Assembly (NCBI RefSeq): GCF_023898315.1
Contig: NC_064615.1
Location: forward strand, 737,473,450-737,537,449
Direction of reading: 5' to 3'
Source of the DNA: Schistocerca nitens
Lineage: Eukaryota > Arthropoda > Insecta > Orthoptera > Acrididae
DNA: 64,000 nucleotides
Shown piece by piece: positions 1-9,887 of the stretch. Below the pieces are notes generated by a model. That model was given only the letters and a program-made list of their open reading frames with translations. It had not been told where the DNA came from and ran no database searches. The position numbers and the translations under genes are program-made. Every line of letters starts with the position of its first letter. Within the stretch, counting starts at the first letter, position 1.

Positions 1-2
1 CT

Positions 3-1388
3 AGAGGTGTAACAGCAAGTACACAGCAGGGATTAGATCCATTGGTAATTATCATGAGACAGATGCAGATGATAACCGAGAGCATGAATACTTTGAAAAC
101 CGACATTAACGCGAAATTAGCCTCAGTTACTGAAGGGCAAAATGATTTGAATACGAAATTAGCGTCAGTTACTGAAGGGCAGGAAAATCTGAAAACCGAT
201 ATTAACGCGAAATTAGCCTCAGTTACTGAAGGGCAAAATGATTTGAATACGAAATTAGCCTCAGTTACTGAAGGGCAGGAAAATCTGAAAACCGATATTA
301 ACGTGAAATTAGCCTCAGTTACTGAAGGGCAAAATGATTTGAATACGAAATTAGCGTCAGTTACTGAAGGGCAGGAAAATCTGAAAACCGATATTAACGC
401 GAAATTAGCCTCAGTTACTGAAGGGCAGAATGATCTGAATACGAAATTAGCCTCAGTTACTGAAGGGCAGGAAAATCTGAAAACCGATATTAACGCGAAA
501 TTAGCCTCAGTTACTGAAGGGCAGGAAAATCTGAAAACCGATATTAAAGCACAATTAGTGACAGTCACTCAAACTCAAGAAGAAATGACATTAGTCCAGA
601 CTGAGATTAAGCAGCAGTTACAAGACAGTTTTTCCGAATTAGAGCAGCGGATAGAGGCGAAGACCAAGGAACTCAAAGATCAGGCCAAAGAGACGGAACG
701 AAAATTAACTGCACAAATAGAATTGGTGAAAGCACAATGTGAGGAATCTACTCACCGCGTACGTGTCGAAATGAAGGAGTATGTGGCTATTAAGATAGAT
801 ACTGTACGGGAACAAGTGGAAATGGTACAAAAGCAAGACGCTATGTCATGTGTAATTGCGCAACTTCCTGAATTGGCACGTACACAGGCTAACCTAAAGG
901 AAAGTGTTGAACACCTGACAGAGCGTCAAGACGTTATAGACCACAAAATTAACGTATTAACGGGTAAATTATCCGAAATCACATTAGAAAACAAAAGGCT
1001 AATGTGTGAAAACGTTGAGCAAAATGTTAAGGCAGCATTCCAGAGTTTATCTGGCAAACAGGAAGAGAATTTGTTTGCGAAAGGACTTGAGGAGGTGCGA
1101 CAGCAGTTAGGTGCTGATTTGGAGCATTGGAAACAAACGATAGAAGAGTCGATGCGCGCTTCACAACAAAGCTCAGAACAAATGAATACAGGGCAGCAGC
1201 AGAAGTTGGCAGCGACTATAGAGCCAGTTACTGCCCATTCGCCCACAATACCGACTTGTGTAAGTAATTCAAACATTAAATTGCCACAAGCTGGTTGTTT
1301 GCGTGAATTCTTATCTAACGGAGATTACGAAAGCCTTTGCCATGCCGAAGAAAAAAATGATAAAGCATCGGCAAGTCCAGATTTTTAA
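3..1388 (+). pseudogene. Gag-like N-terminal coiled-coil ORF of the Gypsy element
   Basis: The frame is open from base 3, so it probably begins upstream of the window; the first internal ATG is at 54. The product is rich in Lys, Glu, Gln and Leu with heptad-like spacing throughout, typical of a long coiled coil. Residues encoded at 99-536 are tandem copies of a 32-residue unit containing KLASVTEGQ twice. No enzyme motif is visible. The next Gag block continues in another frame from about 1303, so the two were probably one protein before a frameshift near 1330-1390. A structural Gag role is inferred from position before the capsid-like and protease blocks. Confidence 0.65.
99..536 (+). repeat. 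In-frame 96-bp coding minisatellite inside gag
   Basis: The start of the unit (ACCGAYATTAAC) recurs at 99, 195, 291, 387 and 483, exactly 96 bp apart, followed by a shorter 54-bp unit to 536. Each 96-bp unit codes for 32 residues made of two related halves of 14 and 18 residues, both holding KLASVTEGQ. Copies differ by only a few bases, mostly silent, which suggests recent expansion or gene conversion. Because 96 and 54 are multiples of three, copy number can change without breaking the frame. Confidence 0.93.
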
Positions 1389-2118
1389 CCCTGACAAAAG
1401 GGGGGTCCATCCAATTGTTTTTATTCGAAGTTTCAGAGGAGTGCTACCCAGAAATTGGTCGGAGTGGCAGAAGATCAGTTTTGTTACAGGATATATACAA
1501 GGTTCGGGGGCGATCTGGGCCTCGGACATGACTTCTGTTTGCTCGACATATGACGATTTTGAGAAGGCGTTTTTAGCAAAGTTCTGGTCAGAAGGGGTAC
1601 AGGAACGCGTAAGGCAGGAGGTGCTCTATCCAGAGCCTTTCTCCTTTTCGAAAGGAGGCCTTAGAAAGTATTTCGAAAAATATGTAAATAAAACGAGATA
1701 CTGGGACAGACCTATGCCCTTGCCAGACATAATAAACATACTTAAGGCAAGACTACCTACTAGCATCTGGAATCAATTGATTTACGGCAACGACAAAGAC
1801 TTGGAGTCGTTCCTCACGACGTTAGACCATATAGATATTATCGAAGAGAACAACCAGAAAGCCCGTAATAACAGATTACAATACAGAGAGATAGAACCTC
1901 CACCATACGGTAGGCAAGGTGGAAGTATGGGTTATACCAATGGCGATCAATCGACACTTGAAGGGAATGAACAGAGATCGTTAAATAATGGAGAAACCCC
2001 TCAAAATCTCAATAGTCAATGGTCTTGCGAGGGGCTATTCAAGGAACAACAGGAACGGGAAAAGATACAATCCCGTGTGCGGGAACGAAAGAAATTTCAG
2101 ATCCCAAGCCTGGAATAA
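1303..2118 (+). pseudogene. Gag capsid-like region of the Gypsy element
   Basis: The middle of this frame, about 1380-1850, has the layout of a retrotransposon Gag domain: FNPDKRGVHP, then W-containing blocks (NWSEWQKISF, GAIWAS) and a helical segment ending near LTTLDHIDIIEE. This domain normally builds the particle shell. The C-terminal part is rich in Asn, Gln and Gly, as in nucleocapsid tails, but I see no CCHC knuckle. Coding appears to pass to another frame near 2030, where the alternative frame gives a more Asn/Gly-rich product. The upstream coiled coil ends in a third frame at 1388. Both changes are probably decay rather than programmed shifts. Confidence 0.6.
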
Positions 2119-2266
2119 TAACGGTAATAGAATGTGGAATCAACCGGGAGGAATGAATTCAAATAGCCAACATCAGTGGGGACGGACATTTACGAATCAA
2201 CCGGTAATTACCGAAGTGACGGATGATGTCAACCAGCAAAGAAATCAAAATCCAACAAACTTTTAA
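1988..2266 (+). pseudogene. Gag C-terminal Asn/Gln-rich tail, shifted frame
   Basis: From about 2030 this frame continues the low-complexity C-terminus of Gag, with many Asn, Gly, Arg and Gln residues (NNNGNRMWNQPGG). The preceding capsid-like frame instead becomes charged and stops at 2118. There is no zinc knuckle. An RNA-binding nucleocapsid role is only inferred from composition and position between the capsid-like block and the protease. Confidence 0.45.
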
Positions 2267-2304
2267 GGACCCACTCGTGCCCCGGAGGAGCGGTCAACAG
2301 TTGG

Positions 2305-2820
2305 TTGAGGGGCAACAGGATATGCGTACCCATGCTAACATATAATGATGGACGATTACTGGCAGATGAACTGACCAAGGACTTAGAACCACAAGATGAG
2401 GATAAGGAACAGGTGGCAGTAGCCGAAGTGCAAGTCATTATGGAGACCATACCTATAGTGGCGGTTTTAGACACAGCTGCAACCACAAATGTTATTTCGG
2501 AGGCACTATTCAACAGGATCAGAAATATAAGACGAGTACCAGTATTTCCAGTTCAAAATTGCAGAATAATAGGCGCCGTTGGGGCTCGATCGGCTAATGT
2601 AAAGGTGCAGTCACTACTTGGTGTGGAATTCGGAAATGTAGCAATATTAAGCACATTCCCGGTTGTGAAAAATTTGGTGGTAGATTGCATTATCGGAGTC
2701 GACAGCCTACGTCAATACAGATGCAGTATAGATTTTAAAACAGGAAAACTTTGGTTGAATGTTAATAAACAAGAAATTGAGTTGGAGTTGTTGAAAAAAA
2801 AGCCTTACGAGAAAATATAA
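2305..2820 (+). pseudogene. Retroviral-type aspartic protease of the Gypsy element
   Basis: The catalytic region reads VAVLDTAATTNVIS, which fits the family pattern of hydrophobics followed by D-T/S-G/A-A, with Asp in the DTAA box. The second conserved hydrophobic-Gly segment appears as CIIGVDSLRQY near the end. Such proteases cut the Gag-Pol polyprotein and work as homodimers. The frame stops at 2818-2820 and RT coding resumes in another frame at about 2834, so the protease-RT join is broken or shifted. Confidence 0.75.
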
Positions 2821-2833
2821 TTGTGGGATCAGT

Positions 2834-3390
2834 GTGCAAGTAATCAGGATGGCCCAAAATTCGAAAGAGCACATAATTAATGAGTTCCAAGTCAAAGAAG
2901 ATTTCGGTCAATTAGTGTTTGAAAAGTTAAATGAATCCGACTGCATTATCAAAGATCAGAAGAAGCAGCTCAATGAATTATTATTAACATATGAAAACGT
3001 TTTTGATGAAAGGCCAGGAGATATTAAGGGATACATATGCCATCTCTACGTTAAGCCGCACGAAACGTATTGTAGAACTTTCTATCCTGTTCCCTGGAGG
3101 TTAAAGGCTCAAGTTCAAAAGGAAATAGATCGCATGTTGAAATGGGGTTTGATCGAACCCTCTACAAGCCCATTGTTAGTCATACCAAAAGCAAATGGGA
3201 CTGTTAGACTGGTACTCGACGCCACAGAAATAAATAAAATCATAATTCCAGAGGGAACACATGCGGGAAACATAGACGAACTTATACAACAGTTCCAGAA
3301 TGTCCAATATTTGACGAGCATTCATTTTTGGAGCTCTTATTGGCAAGTCAAGCTGGATGAGTCATCAAAGAAGTATACGGCTTTCATTTA
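2834..3390 (+). pseudogene. Gypsy reverse transcriptase, N-terminal half, cut by a Tc1-like insertion
   Basis: This carries the palm/fingers start of a Gypsy RT: a YPVPWRLK-like block, then EIDRMLKWGLIEPSTSPL, VIPKANGTVRLVLDATEIN (with the first catalytic Asp region) and YWQVKLDESSKKYTAF. The last codons run into the TA at 3389-3390, where the Tc1-like element begins. Coding resumes in the matching frame at 4815 on the far side, so the insertion interrupted a frame that was open at the time. Function would be minus-strand cDNA synthesis. Confidence 0.88.
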
Positions 3391-3417
3391 CACTCCTAGA
3401 AATTGAAATAAGAACAC
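3391..3417. repeat. Left terminal inverted repeat of the Tc1-like element
   Basis: Twenty-seven bases beginning CACTCCTAGAAATTG match the reverse complement of 4786-4812 at 24 of 27 positions by my alignment. They are the probable transposase cleavage and binding ends. Confidence 0.9.
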
Positions 3418-3545
3418 CGTGAATTCATTGTCCCAGGAAGGGGAAACTTTATTGACACATTCCTGGGGTCAGATATATCATATGATCACACTGACAGAAC
3501 CACAGGCACATAGACACAGGCAACAGAGCATGCACAATGTCGGCA

Positions 3546-4568
3546 CTAGTACAGTGTATATCCACCTTTCGCAGCAATGCAGGCTGCTATTCTCCCATGG
3601 AGACGATCGTAGAGATGCTGGATGTAGTCCTGTGGAACGGCTTGCCATGCCATTTCCACCTGGCGCCTCAGTTGGACCAGCGTTCGTGCTGGACGTGCAG
3701 ACCGCGTGAGACGACGCTTCATCCAGTCCCAAACATGCTCAATGGGGGACAGATCCGGAGATCTTGCTGGCCAGGGTAGTTGACTTACACCTTCTAGAGC
3801 ACGTTGGGTGGCACGGGATACATGCGGACGTGCATTGTCCTGTTGGAACAGCAAGTTCCCTTGCCGGTCTAGGAATGGTAGAACGATGGGTTCGATGACG
3901 GTTTGGATGTACCATGCACTATTCAGTGTCCCCTCGACGATCACCAGTGGTGTACGGCCAGTGTAGGAGATCGCTCCCCACACCATGATGCCGGGTGTTG
4001 GCCCTGTGTGCCTCGGTCGTATGCAGTCCTGATTGTGGCGCTCACCTGCACGGCGCCAAACACGCATACGACCATCATTGGCACCAAGGCAGAAGCGACT
4101 CTCATCGCTGAAGACGACACGTCTCCATTCGTCCCTCCATTCACGCCTGTCGCGACACCACTGGAGGCGGGCTGCACGATGTTGGGGCGTGAGCGGAAGA
4201 CGGCCTAACGGTGTGCGGGACCGTAGCCCAGCTTCATGGAGACGGTTGCGAATGGTCCTCGCCGATACCCCAGGAGCAACAGTGTCCCTAATTTGCTGGG
4301 AAGTGGCGGTGCGGTCCCCTACGGCACTGCGTAGGATCCTACGGTCTTGGCGTGCATCCGTGCGTCGCTGCGGTCCGGTCCCAGGTCGACGGGCACGTGC
4401 ACCTTCCGCCGACCACTGGCGACAACATCGATGTACTGTGGAGACCTCACGCCCCACGTGTTGAGCAATTCGGCGGTACGTCCACCCGGCCTCCCGCATG
4501 CCCACTATACGCCCTCGCTCAAAGTCCGTCAACTGCACATACGGTTCACGTCCACGCTGTCGCGGCAT
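3546..4568 (-). CDS. Tc1-like transposase, 340 aa, apparently intact
   Basis: The chosen start at 4568 gives MPRQRGREPYVQ; the frame is open further upstream, but that stretch lacks family features and the shorter protein matches usual Tc1 transposase length. Residues about 10-115 form two helix-turn-helix blocks (ERGRIVGMREAGWTYRRIA; a second near ATSQQIRDTV) that bind the terminal repeats. The catalytic core shows FSDESRF (D155), FQQDNARPH (D244) and SPDLSPIEHVWD (E277), a cut-and-paste DDE triad. I count 32 residues between the second Asp and the Glu, slightly short of the 34 typical of Tc1. It ends with TAG at 3546-3548 and has no internal stop. Confidence 0.93.
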   Translation of the reverse strand: MPRQRGREPYVQLTDFERGRIVGMREAGWTYRRIAQHVGREVSTVHRCCRQWSAEGARARRPGTGPQRRTDARQDRRILRSAVGDRTATSQQIRDTVAPGVSARTIRNRLHEAGLRSRTPLGRLPLTPQHRAARLQWCRDRREWRDEWRRVVFSDESRFCLGANDGRMRVWRRAGERHNQDCIRPRHTGPTPGIMVWGAISYTGRTPLVIVEGTLNSAWYIQTVIEPIVLPFLDRQGNLLFQQDNARPHVSRATQRALEGVSQLPWPARSPDLSPIEHVWDWMKRRLTRSARPARTLVQLRRQVEMAWQAVPQDYIQHLYDRLHGRIAACIAAKGGYTLY

Positions 4569-4785
4569 GCTACCAGTGTTAAGGACTGCGATGGAGCTCC
4601 GTATGCCACGGCAAACTGGCTGACACTGACGGCGGCGGTGCACAAATGCTGCGCAGCTAGCGCCATTCGACGGCCAACACCACGGTTCCTGGTGTGTTCG
4701 CTGTGCCGTGCGTGTGATCATTGCTTGTACAACCCTCTCGCAGTGTCCGGAGCAAGTATGGTGGGTCTGACACACCGGTGTCAGT

Positions 4786-4812
4786 GTGTTCTTTTTTCCA
4801 TTTCCAGGAGTG
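4786..4812. repeat. Right terminal inverted repeat of the Tc1-like element
   Basis: Its reverse complement begins CACTCCTGGAAATGG and matches the left end at 24 of 27 positions. It is followed directly by the second TA at 4813-4814. Confidence 0.9.
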
Positions 4813-4814
4813 TA

Positions 4815-5283
4815 TTTCAGAAGAAGTTACCAATTTATGGTAGTTCCTTTCGGACTCAACATTAGTGCTGGAATCTTTATAGCAGCTCTAGATTATGCAC
4901 TAGGCCAAGAACTCAGAAGCAGGATAACAGTGTTTGTTGATTATTTGCTTATTGCATCGAAAACTTGGGAGGAGCATATTACCTTACTGAACCGAGTGTT
5001 GGACGTGTTCAAAACCATGGGAATAACTGCTAACCTACAGAAATCCCATTTTGCAGTAAACAGAATCAAGTTCCTGGGGCATATAATTGACGCAAAGGGA
5101 ATATTACCAACCAAGGAGAAGCTAATTGCGATTAGTAAGTTTCCAACACCCAGGAATAGGAGGCAATTAAAAGGGTTTATGGGCCTTGCCTCATTGTTTA
5201 GAAGATTTATAACAAATCAGGCGATGAACGCACCAGCTCTAAATAGTCTGCTGAAGAAGGATGTGCCCTGGCTCTGGACATAA
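4815..5283 (+). pseudogene. Gypsy reverse transcriptase, C-terminal half, with catalytic change and stop
   Basis: The segment resumes with FRRSYQFMVVPFGLN, a standard Gypsy RT block, and continues through the thumb (FLGHIIDAKGILPT, RQLKGFMGLASLFRRFI). The metal-binding box, normally F/Y-V-D-D, reads FVDY here: the second Asp codon is TAT, at about 4938-4943. That Asp is required for polymerase activity in the family. The frame is closed by TAA at 5281-5283, but homology continues in frame on the other side, so this is a nonsense mutation. Confidence 0.85.
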
Positions 5284-5745
5284 GAGTGTCAAGAAGCATT
5301 CGAAGACATAAAGAAGCAATTAGTAAATGCACCGCTTTTGTACCATCCGGACATGCAAGAAGAATTTTACTTGTCAACAGATTCGTCGAATGTGGGTATT
5401 GGAGCGTGCCTTTTCCAAGTACGCAAGATAAATGGACAAATCACCTTCTGTCCTATTGTGTTTGCTAGTCGTGTTTTGTCCAACTGTGAACGAACTTACA
5501 CGAGGACAGAATTAGAGGCTGTTGCGGTCATCTGGGGATTTAAAAAATTTCATTATTATCTATATGGATCAAAGACTATCGTATATTGCGATCATCAATC
5601 ATTAACGTTTTTACAAATGTGTAAACTGTTACACCCCAGACTGGCTAGATGGACTCTCGCTCTGCAACAATACCAATTTAAGATCGTGCATGTCTCAGGA
5701 CAGCAAAACATTATTGCTGATGCTCTGTTAAGGTCACCACAGGGT
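5284..5745 (+). pseudogene. Gypsy RNase H domain
   Basis: In the same frame as the RT. The four acidic positions of retroelement RNase H can be read in order: Asp in STDSSNVGIGA, Glu in RTELEAVAVIWG, Asp in VYCDHQSL and Asp in NIIADALLRS. The domain degrades the RNA strand of the RNA-DNA hybrid. It is separated from the RT only by the stop at 5281-5283. The residues themselves look undamaged, so the decay is uneven. Confidence 0.85.
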
Positions 5746-5749
5746 TTGA

Positions 5750-7044
5750 CCAAAGAGATTGAAGTAAATAATAACTCAGAATTCCCGGTATTGCTGATGC
5801 AGGAAAATCCATATAAGATGTACTACGTCAATTTGTGTGCACATATGGCACAGTTACAGAAAAGAGATGCTCAATGTGGAAGTGTCATTCAAAGGTTACA
5901 ACAGCAACCTTCGGATCAGATGGCAAATTATTACAAGCTGGTAAATGGCGTATTATTTTTCCTCTGTGGAAGGACAAACAAAGTCTGTTGGTGTGTTTGT
6001 ATACCTGAGGCGCAAATAGAGAAACTCATATGGTTCACCCATTTAACCTGGGGACATTTTGGTGCGTCAAAATGTGCAGGCAAGATAAGTGTGTACTGCT
6101 ATTTTCCCAACATAAAGCGCAGAGTGCATGAGGTCTTGAAGAAATGCATAATCTGTCAAAAAACAAAGCCAGATTCAAAATAGAGTAAGGACCCATTATG
6201 CTCTATATTAGTCCAAGAACCAAAAGAATTAATTTCGTGTGATCTGTGTGAACCGTTACCTACATCAAGAGGTGGTGTTAGATATGTGTTGGCATTTCTC
6301 GATGTGTGTACGAAATACATAAAGCTATACCCGATAAAGGCGGCTACAGCCAAAGTAATTGTATTAAGATTGACAAGGGATTATCTTCCACATGTTGGTA
6401 TACCTAAGGCGATAATAACAGACAATGCTAAGATATTCACGGGACTCCAAAGGAAACAGGCTGTGTCTCAAGTCGGCGTGAAACACATACTAACATCATT
6501 TTACCACCCACAAAGCAATTTGGTTGAGAGAATTTTTAGTGAGTTCAATCGATTTATGAGGACCTATTGCCATAATAAGCAGACTGCGTGGGCAAATTAT
6601 GTGGAAGAATTTGAGGAGATATACAACAACATGCCCCACTCCTCCACTGGATATACACCTCATGAATTGATGTTCGAGGCAAAAGAAGAAAACTTCTGGA
6701 CTGAACATATGCCCAAAACTCAGGAAACTGAGATGCCTTGGGAAGAAAAAATAAGACAAGCCATCATAAATATGACGCAAAAGGCTGATCAGAGAAAACA
6801 ACAATATGACAAATTAATCAAGAGGGTACAGGCATACCACCTCGGAGAGAAGGTACTAGTCAAAAGACATACCAAATCATCCTTAATAAAGAAGAGTATA
6901 AAGAAATGGGAGTTATTATATACTGGCCCATACATCATTCTACAAATTCCGAACCCTGGGGCTTATCTGTTAGCATACCCGGGATCTAACAAAATTAAAG
7001 GATTATTTTCCCATAACGACTTGAAAAAATTTAATGAAGATTAG
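5750..7044 (+). pseudogene. Gypsy integrase with in-frame stop
   Basis: The N-terminal zinc-binding module appears as HLTWGHFGASKC followed by CIICQKTK at about 6036-6170. An in-frame TAG at 6181-6183 interrupts it, and coding continues in the same frame. The catalytic core then shows the first Asp at about 6240 (CDLCEPLP), the second in ITDNAKIFTG and the Glu in NLVERIF, a D,D(35)E-type arrangement by eye. The C-terminal part (KWELLYTGPY, HNDLKKF) resembles the GPY/F module seen in many Gypsy integrases. It inserts the cDNA copy into the genome. It ends at 7042-7044. Confidence 0.85.
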
Positions 7045-7061
7045 AAGATAGGGAGGAATGG

Positions 7062-7805
7062 TGTTGCGGGTGACAGAGATGAACGCTCGTAAAAACATAA
7101 CAATAAACTGTGTGTGTTTAGTGTTAGAAAACTTTAAACTGAAATAATTAATCAGTGACACAGATTGTAGAAATAGTGACTAACTATTACTATCGAGTGC
7201 TGCAAAGAAGATAGTGGAGATACGCTTCCCCTGTGTTTGGGTTAACATGGAACTGTAGCATTGCTAATGTCATCAAGATTTATAAAGGATCTGAATGACC
7301 TTCAAGAAGAAAGAAATGTTTCCCGAAAATGACGCTGCATAATCAAAAGAGGTTCTCAGTGAATGTTCATATATAATTTCAAGTGCATGCTTAGATGTGT
7401 AAATGTGTGAAGTGATGCGTTTAGGCAGTGAATCATGAGTGACGGTTAACGCCGCAAAGATAATTTCCCGCGCAAAACAATTGACGTCGGCGCGAGAGTT
7501 AGAATCGATATAGACGACACAGATATGCTTTGTAAGAGACTCGCATCAAACACGAGGGGAAACTGATTGATGTTGAACTTCAAAAAAGTGTCATAATTAG
7601 ACGTTAAGAGTTCTAGATTTATTGTTGAATGTCAAAAGAAACTAAGATTCATAGAATTAGTAGTTATTTAATGGGTCTTGTTCACTTTGGAATTTTGTTT
7701 GAAAATCCATTTCCATATATGTGCATGTATGAATGCCGGATGAATCAGAGAATAAATGAAAGAAGTGAATCCACATTCCTCACTACTAATAACTTTTACA
7801 TTACA
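7062..7805 (+). repeat. Probable 3' LTR of the Gypsy element, right end uncertain
   Basis: A purine-rich tract at about 7045-7061 is followed by TGTTGCGG, the expected polypurine tract and TG start of a 3' LTR. An AATAAA at 7751-7756 could be the poly(A) signal, and TTTTACATTACA at about 7794-7805 could be the CA end. I cannot compare it with a 5' LTR because that lies outside the window, so the right boundary is a guess. No protein-coding signal is seen here. Confidence 0.4.
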
Positions 7806-9657
7806 GCAATCAAGCAGAGAAATATATGTATTTAGGATAAAAATTTTATGAATATAGATAAATGATATGACTTTTCAAGAAAATTATGGATTATGTCTTT
7901 GTATAAAATGAACCACACTTTCCATTATTCGATGATTTGAATCCAAAATCTACTGCAAGTTGCATGAATCCTTTAAATTATGAAGAACAAATCACTGACA
8001 GAAAATGTGTCAGAATTTTTGGACTTACAAGCACAAATGGTGATGTGAAGTCCAAAAGAAAATTCAAACTAGAGTAAATATTATGATGTTTTCGGCAACA
8101 GCATTAGTCAATGGATAAATGGAAACTTTAAGTCAATGGCTAAATTCCTTGCAGTACATCGTAAGAAAAAGGATGCATGAAGCCATAAGGATTTTGTTTT
8201 AAAAGAAGAATCTTGGGTGGTGCAACCTAACCAGTTCTTTTACAGGAAGAGTTTCCCTTTCGGTCATTGCTAATTCTTTTGGAATGAATGTTGCATGTGA
8301 AATCTGGTATCCCTGTCCCTTCTACTCTTCCCATTGTGGGCCGCGTAGAAGACCAACTACAAATATGGACGTCAGGGACATGCAAGAACCGGGGGAGTTT
8401 CAGCACCGCAAGATATTGTCCTGGGAACAAGATTGAAAAAAAAAAAAAGCTCGAGTTATTTATTGTAAAATATCTTTTTACCTAGAGGCACAAATCACTC
8501 TTCTCCATATCGTTATATAAATCGATGCCTATCTTTCATTTAGAGATCAATTTCAAAATTATTTTTTCTCTTCTGTAGGCTTTCCTATCTTCTATGTATC
8601 GTAGGCTGGGGGTCTAGGGTTAAGAGGTTTTCCAAGGTTTCCCTGCTTAAGAAAGTTCCCGAATGGGTAGACCCTGATAACAGTTTCATGAAAGATCATC
8701 TTCCTTGGTTGTGCACAGCAAACATAACACCTGGATGCATGTAAAAGCAGTACAGCCGCGGTACCTGTCTCTGCATTTCTTCTGTTTTCAATGTTTCTTT
8801 TCTTCGTCTGTCTTAAACATAATTAATTTTTTTCGGTCGGAGGACTGACACTCATCACTTCCGGGTTACCCACACTAATAGATAGCTCGCGAAGTGTGTT
8901 TGGTAAATCAAAATTAGGCTCACAAACTTCGCTCGCTGCGAGGGGCATTGTAATGTCCCCACAGAAAATACCCTCTACCACACACCAATTAATCATTGTC
9001 AATCAGACCATCCACATTCATTCACTTTGGAAAAGTATCTGATCTGATTTTCTCGTAACATATGCGGCGACAGCTCGACGACGCCAAAGTATTTTCTAGT
9101 GCGTTTATTCTTTGAAATAACAGAGATGCATATATGCATTCTCCATGGTTGGTAGAGTGGTAACTAGGACAGCTTCTGGAGTATCTGTTGCGGGATTGAC
9201 GTGTTTCTGAGAGATATATTTTGCTTTTCTTCTCGCTAAAGCGAGCCAATTAACATTTGTGCCGCTAGCGGTTTGTTTGAAGAGAAAGAGACTGTAAACA
9301 GAAAATAATTAAGGCGTGGAATCACCGGTGATCTGGATATGTAATGGAGATGGATTTAATACACAATTTCCTTCATAAATAAGGTTTGTGACTTTTTTGT
9401 TCTGGAGTGAATGAACGAATGAGTTTTTTTCTGAATCATTTGATGATCACGTTGGCCCTGTAATTAGTGGGGAAGTTTCAGCTGTGTCGAAGAGAGCCTG
9501 CAATCACTGAGTCTGTGTTAAATCGTCCAAAAAGGCTTCGTACACATCTGGAATTCGCAATCTTTCGTAAAAGGAACAAATTGTCCACACGATTGATTCT
9601 CCCGACTGAATGCAGTGTTTAACGGTAATAATAAATTTAAAGATCTCTTACAGCAAG
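7806..9657. other. No gene recognised
   Basis: Short frames here show no recognisable product. AT-rich sequence to about 8580 is followed by a moderately CpG-richer stretch at 8730-9300. A string around 8938-8965 (GAGGGGCATTGTAATGTCCC) resembles a polypurine tract followed by a TG-starting LTR, but I cannot find matching ends, so I do not call one. Confidence 0.4.
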
Positions 9658-9670
9658 CCAGCCGCTGATT

Positions 9671-9874
9671 GCCGGCCGGAGTGGCCGAGCGGTTAAAGGC
9701 GCTACAGTCTGGAACCGCACGACCGCTACGGTCGCAGGTTCGAATCCTGCCTCGGGCATGGATGTGTGTGATGTCCTTAGGTTAGTTAGGTTTAAGTAGT
9801 TTTAAGTTCTAGGGGACTTATGACCACAGTAGTTGAGTCCCATAGTGCTCAGAGCCATTTGAACCATTTTTGAA
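9671..9874 (+). mobile_element. tRNA-derived SINE with 13-bp target duplication
   Basis: The head looks like a class II (Leu/Ser-like) tRNA: A box TGGCCGAGCGG at 9682-9692 and B box GGTTCGAATCC at 9737-9747, together an internal RNA polymerase III promoter. A conserved unique body follows (GATGTCCTTAGGTTAGTTAG), ending in GAACCATTTTTGAA. It is flanked by imperfect 13-bp direct repeats CCAGCC(G/A)CTGATT at 9658-9670 and 9875-9887, as expected of LINE-driven retrotransposition. A second copy lies at 56910-57101. This is a SINE, not a working tRNA gene. Confidence 0.95.
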
Positions 9875-9887
9875 CCAGCCACTGATT

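Larger units (their letters stand above)
3391..4812 (-). mobile_element. Tc1-like DNA transposon inserted in the Gypsy RT
   Basis: The element is 1422 bp, bounded by terminal inverted repeats and flanked on both sides by TA (3389-3390 and 4813-4814), the target-site duplication used by Tc1/mariner elements. It holds one transposase gene on the minus strand. GC content is clearly higher than in the Gypsy host sequence, so the junctions are easy to see. I recognise it as an abundant orthopteran repeat type by general resemblance only. With a full transposase and near-complete ends it could have moved fairly recently. Confidence 0.95.
1..7061 (+). mobile_element. Ty3/Gypsy LTR retrotransposon, internal region, 5' end outside the window
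   Basis: Domains follow the Gypsy order on one strand: coiled-coil/Gag region, aspartic protease, reverse transcriptase, RNase H, then integrase. The 5' LTR and primer-binding site would lie left of base 1. No env-like frame follows the integrase: the stop at 7042-7044 is followed at once by a purine-rich tract (about 7045-7061) and a TG that probably opens the 3' LTR. The copy is dead. It carries a Tc1-like insertion at 3391-4812, in-frame stops at 5281 and 6181, frame changes in gag, and a mutated RT catalytic box. The domain order is seen directly; assignment to Gypsy rests on the protease-RT-RNase H-integrase order and residue motifs. Clade within Gypsy is not determined. Confidence 0.9.

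Noticed and set aside
42-560. CRISPR-like or satellite array at the left edge
   Set aside because: The 96-bp units are contiguous, in frame and code for a coiled coil; there are no spacers.
4033-4865. Plus-strand frames of 143 and 172 codons
   Set aside because: They are shadows of the minus-strand Tc1-like transposase, whose motifs are clear.
8930-9640. A second LTR starting TGTAATGTCCCC after a purine-rich tract
   Set aside because: No matching partner, no internal coding region and no clear CA end could be found.
9671-9760. A functional Leu/Ser-type tRNA gene
   Set aside because: The tRNA-like head is joined to a SINE body and flanked by target duplications, and the same composite recurs at 56910; it is a retroposon.
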